Origin: an uncultured bacterium
Lineage (GTDB): Bacteria; Patescibacteriota; Minisyncoccia; Phycocordibacterales; CAWITU01
DNA length: 8,530 bases
Assembly (NCBI GenBank): GCA_903958115.1
Contig: CAJBRS010000043.1
Coordinates: forward strand, 1 to 8,530
Direction of reading: 5' to 3'
The notes below the pieces were generated by a model. The model had not been told where the DNA came from, did no database searches, and saw only the letters and a list, made by a program, of their open reading frames with translations. Both the position numbers and the translations under genes were made by a program. Below, in pieces: positions 6,721-8,530 of this stretch; the stretch's first letter is position 1, and each line of letters starts with the position of its first letter.

Positions 6721-6762
6721 CTTCTCTAGACAAATTTGTTGAAGAGTATCCACTTTTTTAAA

Positions 6763-6791
6763 TTGCCATTAACTCAAAAGGTTAGTACAAT
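6763..6791 (+). promoter_or_regulatory. -35/-10 promoter for the TPR gene
   Basis: TTGCCA (6763-6768) and TACAAT (6786-6791) are separated by exactly 17 nt, a near-consensus sigma-70-type arrangement. They lie in the 79-nt gap after gyrB. The -10 box ends 8 nt before the ATG at 6800, predicting a start site at about 6798 and essentially no leader. A 12-nt perfect palindrome (ATTAACGTTAAT, 6790-6801) overlaps the predicted start site. Confidence 0.55.
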
Positions 6792-6799
6792 TAACGTTA

Positions 6800-7861
6800 A
6801 TGAATACCAAATCTAAGGAGGTTCTTTTGTCAGTTGTTGTATTAATAATAATTTTATTAGCGGGTTGTCTCTTATTTTCTCTTAGGAAGAGTAACCCACC
6901 ATTTTCTCAAACAGTAGAAGGTGCTCAGGTAGTCAATGATTTTAATTCCAACAATTTCGATCAAGCTATTTCGACGTTGCAATCTTACCTACAAGAAAAT
7001 CCCGGCGAAGAATCAGCTCAGTTGCTCCTCGCATCTTCTTATGTTCAAAAAGGAAGCTTGGAATTTCAAGAAAAAGATAATGGTCAAAAGGCTTTGGATA
7101 TCGTAAACGCTGTTATCGCCAAAGATCCGAAGAATGTTGAGGCTTATAGAATTAAAGGCTATGCCTATGAAATAATGCAAGACTATCCAAATGCATTTGC
7201 TGCTTATAATCAAGCGCTATCAATTGATCCAAAGAACGCTGCTGTTTTGAGCAACAGAGGTCATGCCTATAGTTTGGTTGGTCAAAATGATAATGCTGGG
7301 AAAGATTATGAAAGTGCCTTAGCCATTGATCCTAATCTTGATGATGCATTGTTAAATTTGGGAAGATTAGATGTTACAGAAAATAAAATTGCCGATGGTG
7401 AAGCCTATTTAAAGAAGGTTGTCGACACAACATCAAACATGAGATTGAAAGCGAGCGCTTTGCAAATTATCGGCGTGGCAGAGATTTCCTTAAGTAATTT
7501 CAAAGAAGCTAAGGGTTATTTGGATGAGGCGATTGCGGCTGATCCAAACTTGGCTTCTGCTTATGTAGAGAGAGCAAGGGCGATTTACTTTCTTTTGCCT
7601 AAGACTTCTACTAAAGACGATTTCACAATGGGTGTAAATTACATTCTAGATAATGTACAGACGGCTAGTTCTATTGATCCAAGTTTAACCAGTTCTTATT
7701 TACTTGGAGCAAATGTTTTCGAAATGCTTGGAGACAAAAAACAGGCTCTGAACTTTTTTAACGAGGCTCTTTCTGTGGTAAGTCAGGATATTAGTTTGAG
7801 TTCCACTGACAAAGATTCTACGATAGTTGAAATTAATACGAAAATTAAAACTCTTAACTAA
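6800..7861 (+). CDS. N-terminally anchored TPR-repeat protein
   Basis: This 353-residue protein has a basic N-terminus (K4, K6) and a hydrophobic span at about residues 8-28, then an extended linker. From about 45 to 330 it is built of tetratricopeptide-type helical pairs. The clearest are 'AYRIKGYAYEIMQDYPNAFA', 'VLSNRGHAYSLVGQNDNAG' and 'ALLNLGRLDVTENKIADG', with recurring 'IDP' turns at 142-144, 176-178 and 292-294. I estimate seven to eight units. TPR arrays hold protein partners, so it is probably a scaffold on the outer face of the membrane; no partner is indicated. LAGC at 20-23 fits a lipobox, but hydrophobic residues continue after the Cys, which favours a simple membrane anchor. The ATG at 6800 gives the normal basic start and sits just after a promoter; an in-frame TTG at 6827 with a strong Shine-Dalgarno site is an alternative. 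The next gene begins 6 nt after the stop, so the two are probably co-transcribed. Confidence 0.85.
   Translation: MNTKSKEVLLSVVVLIIILLAGCLLFSLRKSNPPFSQTVEGAQVVNDFNSNNFDQAISTLQSYLQENPGEESAQLLLASSYVQKGSLEFQEKDNGQKALDIVNAVIAKDPKNVEAYRIKGYAYEIMQDYPNAFAAYNQALSIDPKNAAVLSNRGHAYSLVGQNDNAGKDYESALAIDPNLDDALLNLGRLDVTENKIADGEAYLKKVVDTTSNMRLKASALQIIGVAEISLSNFKEAKGYLDEAIAADPNLASAYVERARAIYFLLPKTSTKDDFTMGVNYILDNVQTASSIDPSLTSSYLLGANVFEMLGDKKQALNFFNEALSVVSQDISLSSTDKDSTIVEINTKIKTLN
6815..6821 (+). promoter_or_regulatory. Internal Shine-Dalgarno-like site AAGGAGG in the TPR gene
   Basis: AAGGAGG is a perfect anti-SD match lying inside codons 6-8 of the TPR gene. It is followed after 5 nt by an in-frame TTG (6827-6829, codon 10). 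It could direct initiation of a form nine residues shorter that begins directly with the hydrophobic span and lacks the two N-terminal lysines. No other start in this window has such a site. It may equally be a chance result of the Lys-Glu-Val codons. Confidence 0.4.
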
Positions 7862-7867
7862 ACTAAT

Positions 7868-8530
7868 ATGAAAATAAATCTTAAAAAGGTAATTATTTTA
7901 GGGGTCCTGGTTATTGCGGCAACGTTTGTCTCTTCCACCCAAACTTTTGCAGCATCAAGCAGTAATACTTTGAGCACTATTAGTTCTTCAGACTGGAAAG
8001 CTCTTCTGACTGGGGCTGGTACAAATGTTAGTAAGTATGCCATCAAGAGTGGTACTACTGCTATACCAAAAGGTTTCAAGCTACAATCTGGCTCAGGAAC
8101 ATACAACATTAATGGGTTAAGTGTCACCGTCAACCTTTATTGTAATGATAATTGTAATGGGCATAGGTCATATATTCAAAAAGACGCAGCCGCCTTTGCG
8201 CAGGCTCAGTTCGTCGGTGTCGGGACTCTTGAGCCAAAGCCGGATTGTAGTAATAGTTTCTATTTGATTACTGTTAATTGTCCTGCTGGCCAAGTAATAA
8301 ATTCCACAAAAACCAAATGTGTGGATGCTGGCACGATCACTACAACTACCACAACTACCACGACCAACACAGGAGGGGGTTGTCCTTCTGGTCAATCACT
8401 AGATCCTACTACTAACAAATGCGTCGGTGGTAATAGTGCTTGTGCTAATGGAGCCATAGATGCTGGAACATGTACAAATTGTCCAACAGGAGAAAAACTT
8501 AATGGTAGCAATTTTGTGTTTGTAGTAATG
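7868..8530 (+). CDS. Secreted Cys- and Thr-rich surface protein (3' truncated)
   Basis: The frame opens at an ATG 6 nt after the TPR gene and stays open to the right edge, so 221 residues are visible and the end is missing. The N-terminus is a textbook signal peptide: 'MKINLKK', then a hydrophobic core, ending 'TQTFA|AS' with likely cleavage after A28. The mature part begins Ser/Thr-rich and contains a CX3C pair (C92, C96). Short cysteine modules follow that start CPxG[QE]: 'CPAGQVINSTKTKCV' (138-152), 'CPSGQSLDPTTNKCV' (172-186) and a third starting at C205. A nine-Thr run (158-166) with a TGGG tail links the first two modules. Such paired cysteines suggest disulfide-braced surface repeats; I do not recognise a named family. 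A minus-strand frame overlaps the first part but has no such signals. Export and surface exposure are inferred from the signal peptide and composition. Confidence 0.8.
   Translation, partial: MKINLKKVIILGVLVIAATFVSSTQTFAASSSNTLSTISSSDWKALLTGAGTNVSKYAIKSGTTAIPKGFKLQSGSGTYNINGLSVTVNLYCNDNCNGHRSYIQKDAAAFAQAQFVGVGTLEPKPDCSNSFYLITVNCPAGQVINSTKTKCVDAGTITTTTTTTTTNTGGGCPSGQSLDPTTNKCVGGNSACANGAIDAGTCTNCPTGEKLNGSNFVFVVM
8333..8371 (+). repeat. ACN triplet repeat encoding a poly-Thr linker
   Basis: Nearly uninterrupted ACN codons encode a Thr-rich stretch (T156-T168, with one Ile and one Asn). Within it the 9-mer ACAACTACC is repeated in perfect tandem at 8342-8350 and 8351-8359. It behaves as a flexible linker in the secreted protein and could change length by slippage in steps that keep the frame. 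Confidence 0.8.

Noticed and set aside
6716..6757. Possible terminator after gyrB (TCTAG/CTAGA stem, ACAAATTTGT palindrome, later T-run)
   Set aside because: The stems are short and AT-rich, and the T-run at about 6752 is not adjacent to any stable stem.
6860..6868. Lipobox LAGC in the TPR protein
   Set aside because: It matches the pattern, but several hydrophobic residues follow the Cys, which fits a transmembrane anchor better than a lipoprotein. It is mentioned only as a possibility.
7858..8133. Minus-strand open frame of 91 codons at the TPR/Cys-rich gene junction
   Set aside because: The plus strand here encodes a clear signal peptide in a frame that stays open to the window edge. The minus frame is a shadow.
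1..8530. Alternative genetic code (UGA read as Gly or Trp)
   Set aside because: No in-frame TGA occurs in any gene and Trp is coded by TGG. Absence of TGA among only six stops is not informative.

Overview
The window reads as a chromosomal segment from a Patescibacteria/CPR bacterium, most likely of the Parcubacteria group. This placement is inferred from protein style, not from a marker-gene search. The grounds are moderate-to-low GC (around 40% by eye), very tight gene packing, all genes on the plus strand, slimmed-down versions of core enzymes, and a mix of core genes with small-genome surface/membrane proteins. No in-frame TGA is present, so nothing suggests UGA recoding. All six visible stop codons are TAA or TAG.

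Layout from left to right: (1) the C-terminal end of a membrane-embedded family 2 glycosyltransferase, entering from the left edge; (2) a single-pass membrane protein with a PEGA-like domain and a possible beta-propeller-like C-terminus; (3) pheS and (4) pheT, the two subunits of phenylalanyl-tRNA synthetase, separated from each other by 3 nt and from the PEGA gene by a 1-nt overlap; (5) gyrB; (6) an N-terminally anchored TPR protein; (7) the start of a secreted Cys/Thr-rich protein that runs off the right edge. Genes 2-4 look like one transcription unit, gyrB has its own promoter, and genes 6-7 look like another unit.

The most unusual object is PheT. It lacks the EMAP/tRNA-binding domain found near the N-terminus of ordinary bacterial PheT. 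It carries instead a complete NlpC/P60 (C40-type) cysteine-peptidase domain, with the Cys-His-His catalytic residues present, spliced in frame into the B5 domain. The partner PheS is also reduced: it lacks the N-terminal tRNA-binding coiled coil, carries a four-cysteine cluster, and has Tyr in place of a normally conserved Gln in the phenylalanine pocket. Together they suggest a heavily remodelled PheRS, with a hydrolase module built into a cytosolic tRNA synthetase.

A second theme is expression signals. Promoter-like -10 boxes lie 8-11 nt upstream of the ATG of three genes (PEGA, gyrB, TPR), which predicts leaderless or nearly leaderless transcripts. The TPR gene also has a perfect Shine-Dalgarno-like AAGGAGG inside its first codons, placed to serve an in-frame TTG. 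No rRNA, tRNA, CRISPR array or mobile element was seen.
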